Shown: piece by piece, positions 25,639-34,069 of the stretch
Layout: every line of letters begins with the position of its first letter
How positions within the stretch are numbered: the first letter of the stretch is position 1
NCBI RefSeq assembly: GCF_003865095.1
Contig: NZ_BHYK01000019.1
Span: forward strand, 1 to 64,000
DNA length: 64,000 bases
Source: Clostridium tagluense
GTDB lineage: Bacteria; Bacillota; Clostridia; Clostridiales; Clostridiaceae
Direction of reading: 5' to 3'
Notes under the pieces: model-generated
What the model saw: the letters and a program-made list of their open reading frames with translations, nothing else
What the model was told of the DNA's origin: nothing
Database searches by the model: none
Position numbers and translations under genes: made by a program

Positions 25639-27294
25639 ATGGATTATACTAAATTAGCAGATTTACTGCTTCCTAGCATTGACAAAACTCCAGAATACTA
25701 TTCTAATCTCTACCCAGAAAGAAACCTTAAACAAGGTGCTATGGTTACAAGATATGCTCCTAGCCCAACTGGTTTTCAGCATCTTGGAGGAGTATTCGCG
25801 GCGCTTATATCTGAGAGGGTGGCTCATCAGAGTGAAGGAATATTCTACTTTAGAGTAGAAGACACTGATAAGAAAAGAGAGGTAGTTGGTGCCATTGAAG
25901 ATAGTATTACCACTCTACGCGATTTTGGAATTTTCTTTGATGAAGGAATGGTGGATTCTAATAGTGAAAAAGGTGCTTATGGGCCTTACAAGCAAAGTGA
26001 TAGGATGGAAATATATCATGCCTTCGTTAAAGATTTAATAAAAAAAGGCTTAGCTTACCCTTGCTTTTGCACGGAAGAAGAATTAAATGCCACAAGGGAA
26101 ATTCAGCAAGAGCAAAAAATCAATACAGGGTATCATGGAAAATGGGCTATTCACAGAAATGCCACTTTCGATGAAATTACTGACAATTTAGCAAAAGGCA
26201 AACCTTTTGTTATAAGACTTAAATCTCCTGGCGATCCAAATAAAAGAGTAATTTGTAATGATTTAATTAAAGGTGATATAAGTATGCCAGAAAATGACCA
26301 AGATATTGTGTTACTTAAAACCAATGGTCTTCCAACCTACCATTTAGCTCATGCTGTAGATGACCATTTAATGAGAACGACCCATGTTATACGTGGGGAA
26401 GAATGGTTCTCTTCTCTACCTATACATTTGCAATTATTTGAAATGTTAGGCTTTACTGCTCCAAAATATGCTCACATACCTACAATCATGAAAATGGATG
26501 GAACATCAAAACGTAAGCTTAGTAAAAGAAAAGACCCTGAAATTCGCGTAGATTATTATAAAACTGAGGGATATCCGCTTATATCTGTAACTGAGTATCT
26601 TGTAAATTTAGTTAACTCTAATTTTCAAGAATGGAGATCTGCAAACGTAGATGAGCCTTGTACAAACTTTAATATTATCCTTGAAAATATGAGCAAAAGC
26701 GGTGCACTATTTGATATTTTAAAACTTAACGATATGAGTAAAGATATTATAGCTGCTATGAGCGCAGGTACAGTTTATGACTTATACCTTGCTTGGGCTA
26801 AAGAAAACGATACTGCAACTTCCGATATACTTACCAAGCATGAGGATTATGCAAAACAAATATTTAATATTGAAAGAGAAAATGAAAAGCCAAGAAAAGA
26901 TTTTGTAAAATGGCTAGATGTAAAAGAACATATTGAATATTTCTTCGATGATTTTTATAAAAATAGTATTAGTGCTGGCACTAATTTCCCTGAACAAATA
27001 ACAATGGAAGACGTGAAAATAATCCTTAGGGACTATATAGCTATATATAATCATTGTGATGATGCGGATACTTGGTTTTCACGTGTTAAAGAACTTTCTG
27101 AAAAACTTGGATATGCAAAAAACGGAAGAGTTTATAAAAAGAATCCCGAATTATATAAAGGTTTAATTTCTGATGTTGCAACCGTTATTAGAGTTGCTTT
27201 AACTAACAGAACGCAAACTCAGGATTTATATGAAGTAATGCAGGTTATGGGTGAAAAACGTGTTATTGAAAGATTAAGTCAAGATTTCCTTTAA
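25639..27294 (+). CDS. gltX: Glutamyl-tRNA synthetase
   Basis: 551 residues. Class I synthetase that loads glutamate on tRNA-Glu (and perhaps tRNA-Gln). The HIGH motif is in RYAPSPTGFQHLGG, with FRVEDTD following; the KMSKS motif is KLSKR (about residues 293-297). The anticodon-binding region forms the last 200 residues. It is longer than the 480-490 residue bacterial norm and belongs to the clostridial long type. AAAGGA is eight bases from ATG 25639; an ATG three codons earlier overlaps that site. Controlled by the T-box directly upstream. Followed by a hairpin that contains a copy of the interspersed repeat. Confidence 0.93.
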   Translation: MDYTKLADLLLPSIDKTPEYYSNLYPERNLKQGAMVTRYAPSPTGFQHLGGVFAALISERVAHQSEGIFYFRVEDTDKKREVVGAIEDSITTLRDFGIFFDEGMVDSNSEKGAYGPYKQSDRMEIYHAFVKDLIKKGLAYPCFCTEEELNATREIQQEQKINTGYHGKWAIHRNATFDEITDNLAKGKPFVIRLKSPGDPNKRVICNDLIKGDISMPENDQDIVLLKTNGLPTYHLAHAVDDHLMRTTHVIRGEEWFSSLPIHLQLFEMLGFTAPKYAHIPTIMKMDGTSKRKLSKRKDPEIRVDYYKTEGYPLISVTEYLVNLVNSNFQEWRSANVDEPCTNFNIILENMSKSGALFDILKLNDMSKDIIAAMSAGTVYDLYLAWAKENDTATSDILTKHEDYAKQIFNIERENEKPRKDFVKWLDVKEHIEYFFDDFYKNSISAGTNFPEQITMEDVKIILRDYIAIYNHCDDADTWFSRVKELSEKLGYAKNGRVYKKNPELYKGLISDVATVIRVALTNRTQTQDLYEVMQVMGEKRVIERLSQDFL

Positions 27295-27297
27295 TAA

Positions 27298-27346
27298 ATA
27301 AAGAACTTGCCACTTGCCACTTGGGTGGCACCTGCAAGTTCTTTAT
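27298..27346. repeat. Repeat-containing hairpin terminator after gltX
   Basis: ATAAAGAACTTGC pairs with GCAAGTTCTTTAT; between them sits CCACTTGCCACTTGGGTGGC, a full copy of the GC-rich repeat, which can itself fold. It lies between gltX and the convergent ABC-F gene and may stop both transcripts, though no long T-run follows. Confidence 0.6.
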
Positions 27347-27349
27347 GAT

Positions 27350-29143
27350 TTATACTTTTTTATTTAAACCATTGTCATTAGAAATGGCATACTTACATTC
27401 TCTTAATTTTTCATAAGTACCTAGGAATTTTTCCTGAGTTTCAATCTTTGAATACTCAAGTAAATTCACATCACTTAATTTACCACATAAAAAAGCTAGT
27501 TCACATTCAAGTTGTAGAATTTCATCCTTAATTTTATCATAATTAACATTTGCGGTTACATTGTCTTTCATTTCAGCTTTCTTATTTAAATAATAATCAT
27601 AATCACCTTCATATGTTATTATCTTTTGATTATCTATCTCAAAGATTTTTGTAGCCAAACTATTAATAAAATATCTATCGTGGGATACAAAAAGTATTGT
27701 GCCTTCATACTGCTTTAAAACCTCTTCTATATTTTCTTTAGAAACTGTGTCCATATAATTTGTAGGCTCATCTAATATAAGTATATCACTTCCTGATAAT
27801 AATAGTTTTGCAAAAGCAACCCTACATTTTTCGCCCATACTAAGCTTAGTTATAGCTTTAAAAACATCCTCCGATTTAAATAACAAAGAACCTAACATTA
27901 GTCTAGCATCATTTCTACAAATACCCAGTGACATAACTTCATCAAGTATCCTATTGTCATAATTTAAATTTTCAAGCTCCTGTGAGAAATAAGCAAGCCT
28001 TATAGAAGGTGGTATATAAACTGTACCTGAATTAGGTTTTTCACTTCCTATAATCATTTTTAGAAGAGTTATTTTACCTGATCCATTAGAGCCTAAAAGG
28101 GCTACTTTGTCCCCTTTTTTAAGGTTGCATGCTGCATTATCAAATATGACTTTACTGTCAAAGCTCTTCTTCAACCTATTTATTCTAATTAAATAATTGG
28201 GAAGTTTACTTTTGTTTATATTATTTTTATTAATGAGATAAAAAGCCGCTGGAATATTTGCTTTATATGGATCTATTTTATTCTCTAAAATTTTTTCTAG
28301 TTTTTTCTCTTTTGACCATACTGTATTCATGTGCTTTCCAGCAAGTTTTCTTAAATGGTCATTAGTTCCTGCGGATTTATGAGCTTTATCAAACCATTGT
28401 CTCTGTTCTTGTATTACTTTTCCTAGATGTTTAATTTCTCTTTGCTGTTTTGAATGTTCTTTATTAATATTTGCAATGTTTATATTCTTTTGATATTTGT
28501 AATGACTATAATTTCCACTATATTCTTCAATTTTATCATAGTTCATCTCAAAAATTTTATTCACAGTATTATCCAAAAACAACCTATCATGTGAAATTAT
28601 AATTATAGTTTTGTTAAGCTTACTTAGAAAATTTTCCAACCATTTTATAGCATCTACATCAAGATGATTTGTAGGCTCATCAAGAATTAATACCTCTGGA
28701 TCATTCATAAGCACTAAACAAATGGAAAGCTTAGTTTTTTCTCCGCCACTTAGTTTTGATATTTTTTTCTTTAGATCTTTATCATTAAATCCCATATCAG
28801 TTAGGGACTTTTTGAGAGCTTTTTCATAAGTTAAGTTTTTATCCTGGGAATACTTATAGATATATTTAGTTTTATATTTTTGGATTTTTTCAGACAAAGT
28901 AATATCTTCATCAAAATCGCTACTTTGTTTTAAGTACCCTATTTTTATATCGCTAGGAAGAATTTCAACGGTACCAGAATCACAATTTTCTTCTTCTACT
29001 AATATTTTTATAAGTGTAGTCTTCCCTATACCATTTATACCAATAATTCCAACTTTATCTTTATCATTTATTTTGCCACTAATATTTTGGAAAATTGTCT
29101 TTCCTTCATATATCTTAGTTATATTTTTAAACAAAATTGTCAT
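27350..29143 (-). CDS. ABC-F family ATPase, probable ribosome-protection (antibiotic resistance) type
   Basis: 597 residues: two ATPase domains without membrane helices, joined by an interdomain linker (about 190-300, KEHSKQQREIKHLGKVIQEQ...), the layout of ABC-F factors that work on the ribosome E site. Domain 1 is complete: GINGIGKTT, LSGGEKTKL, LILDEPTNHLD. Domain 2: Walker A GSNGSGKIT has Ile358 in place of the Mg-binding Thr/Ser, and signature LSMGEKCRV; Walker B LILDEPTNYMD keeps the Glu. Length and linker suit the Vga/Lsa/CplR-like resistance branch. It has a leader of nearly 600 bases with a tiny ORF and terminators. GAGGTG before the ATG. Confidence 0.82.
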   Translation of the reverse strand: MTILFKNITKIYEGKTIFQNISGKINDKDKVGIIGINGIGKTTLIKILVEEENCDSGTVEILPSDIKIGYLKQSSDFDEDITLSEKIQKYKTKYIYKYSQDKNLTYEKALKKSLTDMGFNDKDLKKKISKLSGGEKTKLSICLVLMNDPEVLILDEPTNHLDVDAIKWLENFLSKLNKTIIIISHDRLFLDNTVNKIFEMNYDKIEEYSGNYSHYKYQKNINIANINKEHSKQQREIKHLGKVIQEQRQWFDKAHKSAGTNDHLRKLAGKHMNTVWSKEKKLEKILENKIDPYKANIPAAFYLINKNNINKSKLPNYLIRINRLKKSFDSKVIFDNAACNLKKGDKVALLGSNGSGKITLLKMIIGSEKPNSGTVYIPPSIRLAYFSQELENLNYDNRILDEVMSLGICRNDARLMLGSLLFKSEDVFKAITKLSMGEKCRVAFAKLLLSGSDILILDEPTNYMDTVSKENIEEVLKQYEGTILFVSHDRYFINSLATKIFEIDNQKIITYEGDYDYYLNKKAEMKDNVTANVNYDKIKDEILQLECELAFLCGKLSDVNLLEYSKIETQEKFLGTYEKLRECKYAISNDNGLNKKV

Positions 29144-29262
29144 AAAATCACCTCACTTTAATAATTTAACTATATTTATAATTATACTAATTGAGATTAT
29201 CTACTCATCGCCTCTACTTATCCTCCCTAATTCAAAAAATTCAATATCAAAATATTTATTAT

Positions 29263-29735
29263 ATAAAACAAAAAGCCTGTAAATGAATAACATCATTTAC
29301 AGGCTTAAAGCTAATATCATATAAAGTTTTCTCATTAACAAAACATCTTGTTATTGCGTAAAAAATATAAAAATACTGTACTTAATAAGTACAGCATAAA
29401 CTACCTAATCTACGTATGCTGGAAATCACTATTATCCTTCGTGAAAAACAGAAGTAAAATCTTAATTCACGTTAAATACATATAAATAAAAGTGACTTTC
29501 AAACAAAATATACATTAAAAGAAAATTAGCTGCCTATGTTATTCTTAAATTTAAAAGCAGTGGCATAAGCTAAAGCATAAATGCCATAACAAATGAACTT
29601 ACATTAAATAAGTTAAAAAACTTTTGCTTTTAAAATTACTATTTAATTTAAATAGCCTATTAAAGAATAACTATAATCATTAATCTAATCTCCTTTTTCA
29701 TTTTAATATTTTAATTCTATATACTTCTTTTTATA
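29263..29735 (-). promoter_or_regulatory. Attenuator-type leader of the ABC-F gene
   Basis: Runs from the promoter at 29735-29763 to the gene. It holds a tiny ORF with a good ribosome site (29680-29660), a hairpin CTGTACTT / AAGTACAG followed by TATTTTTATATTTTTT (about 29394-29358), and a strong terminator AAGCCTGTAAATGA / TCATTTACAGGCTT with TTTTTGTTTT (29306-29263), about 120 bases before the ATG. Transcripts would stop unless the terminators are bypassed, as in ribosome-mediated attenuation of resistance ABC-F genes. No known riboswitch motif was seen. Confidence 0.65.
29660..29680 (-). CDS. Candidate leader peptide MIIVIL of the ABC-F gene
   Basis: Six codons and TAA. AAGGAG stands nine bases before the ATG, as good as a real gene's site, and the ORF begins about 48 bases after the expected transcription start. 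Its position first in the leader suits a stalling ORF. Confidence 0.5.
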   Translation of the reverse strand: MIIVIL

Positions 29736-29763
29736 GTATATTATGTATTTATAATAATGTCAA
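29735..29763 (-). promoter_or_regulatory. Promoter of the ABC-F leader
   Basis: TTGACA (29763-29758), 17 bases, TATACT (29740-29735) on the minus strand, almost 600 bases upstream of the start codon. Confidence 0.75.
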
Positions 29764-29910
29764 ATATATCATTGAAGGAATAGGAATATTTCTCAATAAT
29801 TCTAAATATAATTGATGATATTCCAATTGAAGCATACACTGGAAGTCTATTTTTTCACTTAATTATTAAATCACATTTTGAAGGACATTTTTATATTTTC
29901 ATTATTCATA

Positions 29911-29939
29911 TTGACAAATATATCAGAACACATTAATAT
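29911..29939 (+). promoter_or_regulatory. Promoter of the Mn2+ riboswitch transcript
   Basis: TTGACA (29911-29916), 17 bases, TAATAT (29934-29939) on the + strand. Confidence 0.7.
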
Positions 29940-29979
29940 GTTAAGTATAGAGATTATGTACGGATTTCAAAATAATATA

Positions 29980-30118
29980 TGTAGAGGGAGTAACTTCCTG
30001 CTTTTTTAAGCAGAATCAAAGTCGTCACCACGGATTAAATCCCGGCTTTGATAACTTCTAAAGTTTAGTAAGACTCTACAGCTGGTATTTATGCCAACTG
30101 TAGAGCCTTTTTATTTTA
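29980..30118 (+). ncRNA. yybP-ykoY (Mn2+) riboswitch with terminator
   Basis: Aptamer: TGTAGAGGGAGTAACTTCC..., hairpin CTGCTTTTTTAAGCAG, then the conserved loop GTCGTCACCACGG, CCCGGC and TAGTAAGACTCTACA. P1 is TGTAGAG (29980-29986) with CTCTACA (30074-30080). The same CTCTACAG is the left arm of the terminator CTCTACAGCTGG / CCAACTGTAGAG with TTTTT (30074-30115), so ligand-stabilised P1 prevents termination: an ON switch. The family senses Mn2+ and often precedes metal exporters. Confidence 0.85.
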
Positions 30119-30199
30119 CCCTGTTATTATAATCAATAAGTTTTATCTATACTAAAGGAATTGACACCATAAAAATAACCATTACGAGGGGGAATATTA

Positions 30200-32809
30200 A
30201 TGAACATGTTTTATAAACAAACATCAGAAGAGGCGATGAGAACTCTGGGAGTTAGTGACAAAGGCCTAAATGATCTTGAAATAAAAAAACTGAGAGAAAA
30301 GCAGGGCTTTAATGAATTAACTGAAGGCGCTAGAAAAAGTAACCTACAGGTATTCCTAGAACAGTTTAAGGACTTTTTAGTAGTAATACTTTTAGGTGCC
30401 GCTCTTATATCAGCCTTCCTTGGTAAGTTTGAGAGTACACTTGTTATAATTGTAGTTGTTGTTATAAATGCTATTCTTGGAACTGTTCAGCATGTTAAAG
30501 CAGAACAATCTTTAAAAAGTCTTAAGGCCCTGTCCTCTCCTACAGCCAAGGTTTTAAGAAATGGACAAAAACTAGAAATCCCTTCAAGGGAATTGCTGAT
30601 CGGAGATATCTTATATTTAGATGCAGGCGACTATGTAAGTGCCGATGGACGAATAATTGAAAACTACAGTCTTCAGATAAATGAAAGTTCATTAACAGGT
30701 GAGTCTGAAAGTGTTTTAAAGACAACTGATATAATAAATGAGGATAATGTAGCAATAGGTGATAAAAAAAATATTGTGTTTTCCGGAAGCTTTGTAACCT
30801 ATGGAAGAGCTTTAATTTTAGTTACATCTATTGGAATGGAAACAGAGCTAGGTAAAATAGCTAACCTTTTAGAAACTGCAAAGGAAAAGAAGACTCCATT
30901 ACAAGTTAACTTGGACAATTTCGGTAAAAAGCTTGCCTTTGTTATACTTGCAATATCAGCCCTTATTTTCGCCCTTAATGTATTCAGAGGTTATGCAATT
31001 ATTGATTCCTTTATGTTTGCTGTATCTCTTGCTGTTGCTGCAATACCTGAAGCATTAAGTTCAATAGTAACAATAGTTCTTGCCATTGGAACACAAAAGA
31101 TGTCTCGTGAAAATGCTGTTGTAAGAAAACTTCATGCAGTTGAAAGCTTAGGAAGTATTTCAGTAATATGCTCAGACAAAACTGGAACGCTAACACAGAA
31201 TAAAATGACTGTACAAAAGGTATATGTTGATGAAAAAGTACTGTCTCATGATGAACTTGACCATGATAAGCTTTTAGAAAAGAATCTTGTACTAATGGCA
31301 CTATTATGTAATGATGCTATAACTGTTAAAGACAAAGAGATTGGAGATCCCACTGAGGTTGCACTTGTAAACCTAGGTGAAGTATATGATTTGGACGAGC
31401 TAGATATCAGAAAAGACTATCCAAGAGTTTCTGAAGTACCCTTTGATTCTGATAGAAAGCTAATGAGTACAGCAAATAAACTTGAAGAGAAAACCTTTAT
31501 GATAACCAAGGGTGCGCTTGATGTACTTTTATTAAGATCTATAAGTATTGTTACATCAAGTGGAGTTAAAACACTGACTGCGAATGATAAAAAAGAGATT
31601 GAAAGAGTAAATAAGGAGTTTTCCGAAAGTGGACTCAGAGTTTTAGCCTTTGCTTATAAAGAAATTGAAAATGAAAAAACAATAGGTATTGAAGATGAAA
31701 ATGACTTGATATTTGTAGGTCTAATTTCCATGATGGACCCTCCAAGAATAGAATCTGCTACAGCAGTTGCAGACTGTATAAGGTCTGGCATTAAGCCAGT
31801 AATGATAACTGGAGATCATAAGATAACCGCCTCTGCCATAGCGAAGCAAATTGGTATATTAACTAATGAATCTGTTGCTATAGAAGGCTATGAAATTGAC
31901 TCCTTAAGCGATGAAGAGCTTAAAACTAAAGTAGAACATATTTCTGTATATGCAAGAGTATCCCCTGAGCACAAGATAAGAATAGTAAGAGCATGGCAGG
32001 AAAGAGGAAATATCGTCGCAATGACCGGTGATGGCGTAAATGATGCCCCTGCACTAAAACAAGCAGATATTGGTATCGCTATGGGAATAACAGGTACTGA
32101 GGTTGCTAAAGATGCTGCTTCTATAGTACTTATGGATGATAATTTTTCAACCATTGTAAAGGCAATTTCCAATGGAAGAAGTATATACTCAAACATAAAA
32201 AATTCAATTAAGTTTTTATTATCTGGAAATACCGCAGCTGTGATTTCAGTTCTTTATACTTCACTTGCAGCGCTCCCAATGCCTTTTGCACCAGTTCATC
32301 TTCTATTTATCAACCTGGTTACAGATAGTCTTCCAGCTATTGCAATAGGACTTGAACCTCATAATAAAAATATAATGAATGAAAAACCTAGAGATATAAA
32401 TTCACCTATATTAAATAAATCCTTTTCAATAGAAGTATTAATTGAAGGATTAATTATTGCACTAGGTACAATGACAGCATTCCATATAGGATTATCAACC
32501 GGCGATACGCTGGCTTCCAGCACAATGGCCTTTGCAACACTGTGTTTTTCAAGACTGCTCCATGGATTTAACTCGAGATCACAACAATCCATATTTAAAA
32601 TAGGAGTTTTCTCAAATAAATATTTGTGGATTGCAACCATACTCGGGTATTTACTTTTAGAATTTGTTTTAAGCTTTAAGCCACTTATGGGAGTTTTTGA
32701 GGTAGCTCCCTTAACAATAAACCAACGTGCTATAGTATACGGACTATCCCTTATGCCTCTAATTTTGATCCAAACATATAAACTATTATTTGTAAAAGCT
32801 AATAAGTAA
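30200..32809 (+). CDS. P-type (P2A, SERCA/PMR1-like) cation-transporting ATPase
   Basis: 869 residues. Order: N-terminal cation-ATPase domain (YKQTSEEAMRTLGVS), first membrane helices, actuator with LTGES, phosphorylation site CSDKTGTLTQNK with Asp326, nucleotide-binding domain, hinge MTGDGVNDAPALKQADIGIAMG (key: TGDGVNDAP), and six C-terminal helices with NLVTDSLPA. This is the Ca2+/Mn2+ pump branch. Placement behind a Mn2+ ON riboswitch argues for Mn2+ export, as shown for related streptococcal and lactococcal pumps; the ion choice itself is inferred. Ribosome site GAGGGGG. Monocistronic with a terminator at 32834-32878. Confidence 0.9.
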   Translation: MNMFYKQTSEEAMRTLGVSDKGLNDLEIKKLREKQGFNELTEGARKSNLQVFLEQFKDFLVVILLGAALISAFLGKFESTLVIIVVVVINAILGTVQHVKAEQSLKSLKALSSPTAKVLRNGQKLEIPSRELLIGDILYLDAGDYVSADGRIIENYSLQINESSLTGESESVLKTTDIINEDNVAIGDKKNIVFSGSFVTYGRALILVTSIGMETELGKIANLLETAKEKKTPLQVNLDNFGKKLAFVILAISALIFALNVFRGYAIIDSFMFAVSLAVAAIPEALSSIVTIVLAIGTQKMSRENAVVRKLHAVESLGSISVICSDKTGTLTQNKMTVQKVYVDEKVLSHDELDHDKLLEKNLVLMALLCNDAITVKDKEIGDPTEVALVNLGEVYDLDELDIRKDYPRVSEVPFDSDRKLMSTANKLEEKTFMITKGALDVLLLRSISIVTSSGVKTLTANDKKEIERVNKEFSESGLRVLAFAYKEIENEKTIGIEDENDLIFVGLISMMDPPRIESATAVADCIRSGIKPVMITGDHKITASAIAKQIGILTNESVAIEGYEIDSLSDEELKTKVEHISVYARVSPEHKIRIVRAWQERGNIVAMTGDGVNDAPALKQADIGIAMGITGTEVAKDAASIVLMDDNFSTIVKAISNGRSIYSNIKNSIKFLLSGNTAAVISVLYTSLAALPMPFAPVHLLFINLVTDSLPAIAIGLEPHNKNIMNEKPRDINSPILNKSFSIEVLIEGLIIALGTMTAFHIGLSTGDTLASSTMAFATLCFSRLLHGFNSRSQQSIFKIGVFSNKYLWIATILGYLLLEFVLSFKPLMGVFEVAPLTINQRAIVYGLSLMPLILIQTYKLLFVKANK

Positions 32810-32833
32810 TATACTATAGTCTAGAATAACCAT

Positions 32834-32878
32834 TAAATGCTGTTGAAAGATGTTAATCTCTTTCAGCAGCATTTTTAT
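32834..32878 (+). terminator. Intrinsic terminator of the P-type ATPase gene
   Basis: AAATGCTGTTGAAAGA pairs with TCTTTCAGCAGCATTT followed by TTT. A partial repeat-family sequence (GCAAGAGTGGCAAG) lies directly behind. Confidence 0.8.
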
Positions 32879-32947
32879 AATACAGGTGACAGCAAGAGTG
32901 GCAAGTTTTTCAAAGAACATTGCACCATTGATAAAATATTTAACTAC

Positions 32948-32976
32948 TTGACAATGCAAAATGCGTAGGATAATAT
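32948..32976 (+). promoter_or_regulatory. Promoter of the PadR operon
   Basis: TTGACA (32948-32953), 17 bases, TAATAT (32971-32976). PadR proteins usually repress their own operon, so an operator is expected nearby (ATATAGCTATTTGGTAAT lies just downstream); not proven. Confidence 0.7.
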
Positions 32977-33015
32977 TAACATATAGCTATTTGGTAATAC
33001 AAAGTAGGTGATGAA

Positions 33016-33336
33016 TTGGCAAACGGTACACAAATACTAAAGGGGTTATTAGAGGGTTGCATTTTAAAAATAGTTAAAGAAAATGAAACTTACGGATATG
33101 AAATATGTGAAAGATTAGTAAACTACGGCTTCAAAGATATTACAGAAGGCAGTGTTTACCCTATATTAATACGCCTTGAAAAGAAAAAATTAATATATTC
33201 TATTATGAAAAACTCACCTTTTGGGCCTAAGCGAAAATATTATTATTTAACGAATGAAGGAGCAGAGGAGTTCCAAATTTTTGTTGTTTCATGGAAGGTC
33301 ATAAAAACAAATGTAGATAGAGTATTGGGGGAATAA
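33016..33336 (+). CDS. PadR-family transcriptional regulator (TTG start)
   Basis: 106-residue winged-helix repressor. GTQILKGLLEGCILKIVKEN, TYGYEICERLVNYGF, EGSVYPILIRLEKKKLI and GPKRKYYYLTNEGAEEF are the classic PadR segments in order. The start is TTG with AGGTG five bases before; an ATG five bases earlier is out of frame. It is followed two bases later by the DUF1048-type gene, a pairing common in Firmicutes, where PadR senses a compound and represses itself and its neighbour. Confidence 0.9.
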   Translation: MANGTQILKGLLEGCILKIVKENETYGYEICERLVNYGFKDITEGSVYPILIRLEKKKLIYSIMKNSPFGPKRKYYYLTNEGAEEFQIFVVSWKVIKTNVDRVLGE

Positions 33337-33338
33337 TT

Positions 33339-34037
33339 ATGATTAGAACTATTATATTAATGTTTAAAAGAAACAAGCTCACAAAGGAACTGAATGATAG
33401 AGACTTAAAGAATTTTAATGATATTACTAAGTACATTGGAATGTCATCTTTACGTCTAATAGAACAAGAGGTAATATTTCAACAAGTACTAGATATGATA
33501 CTCCAAGCAAAAAGTGAAGGTAAATTTGCAAGTGAAGTTATCGGTGACGATATAAAAGGCTTTTGTGATTCAATAATTGAAGAATCAAACTACAATAAAA
33601 GTGTTTTTCACAAATGTTTTAATAATATAGAAATTATTTTACAAACAGGATTTATTTACTATTTAATAATGTTTATATTTGATATAATTTTAAATGGAGG
33701 GGGTAATTCTTTTAAAAACCAAAATCTGTTTAATATAGATCTAATTGACTTCATAGCTAATTTTGTAGTTATATATCTACTAATCTTTATGATAATAAGG
33801 AAGCAAATTTTCAAAAAAAAGAAAAACAAGATAGATTTATCTTGGGTATTTTGGGTTATGTGTACATATTTGATTTTTAGTGTAGAGAATATGATTAAGG
33901 CTAAATTCCCACAATTAGCTACTGCACATATAATTCCATATGAGAATAAAATTCTTTTATTAATTATATTTTTAATAGCCTTTGGACGCGATATATGTTA
34001 TCGCATAAAAAGTATTAGTAGAAATTTTCAAAAATAA
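33339..34037 (+). CDS. DUF1048-like membrane protein, PadR partner
   Basis: 232 residues. The N-terminal 90 residues, especially MILQAKSEGKFASEVIGDDIKGFCDSI (key: SEVIGDDIKGFCD), match the DUF1048 pattern of PadR-linked proteins. Three or four hydrophobic stretches follow (GFIYYLIMFIFDIIL; DFIANFVVIYLLIFMII; WVFWVMCTYLIF; ILLLIIFLIAFG), so the protein is membrane-embedded, unlike the short soluble DUF1048 proteins. Function unknown. Translationally coupled to PadR; the MBL gene follows 32 bases later and may be in the same transcript. Confidence 0.72.
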   Translation: MIRTIILMFKRNKLTKELNDRDLKNFNDITKYIGMSSLRLIEQEVIFQQVLDMILQAKSEGKFASEVIGDDIKGFCDSIIEESNYNKSVFHKCFNNIEIILQTGFIYYLIMFIFDIILNGGGNSFKNQNLFNIDLIDFIANFVVIYLLIFMIIRKQIFKKKKNKIDLSWVFWVMCTYLIFSVENMIKAKFPQLATAHIIPYENKILLLIIFLIAFGRDICYRIKSISRNFQK

Positions 34038-34069
34038 ATAATTATCTATACAAGAGGAAGTGACTTAAT

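Noticed and set aside
31011-31301. Minus strand ORFs inside the P-type ATPase gene
   Set aside because: Antisense to conserved ATPase motifs, no ribosome sites.
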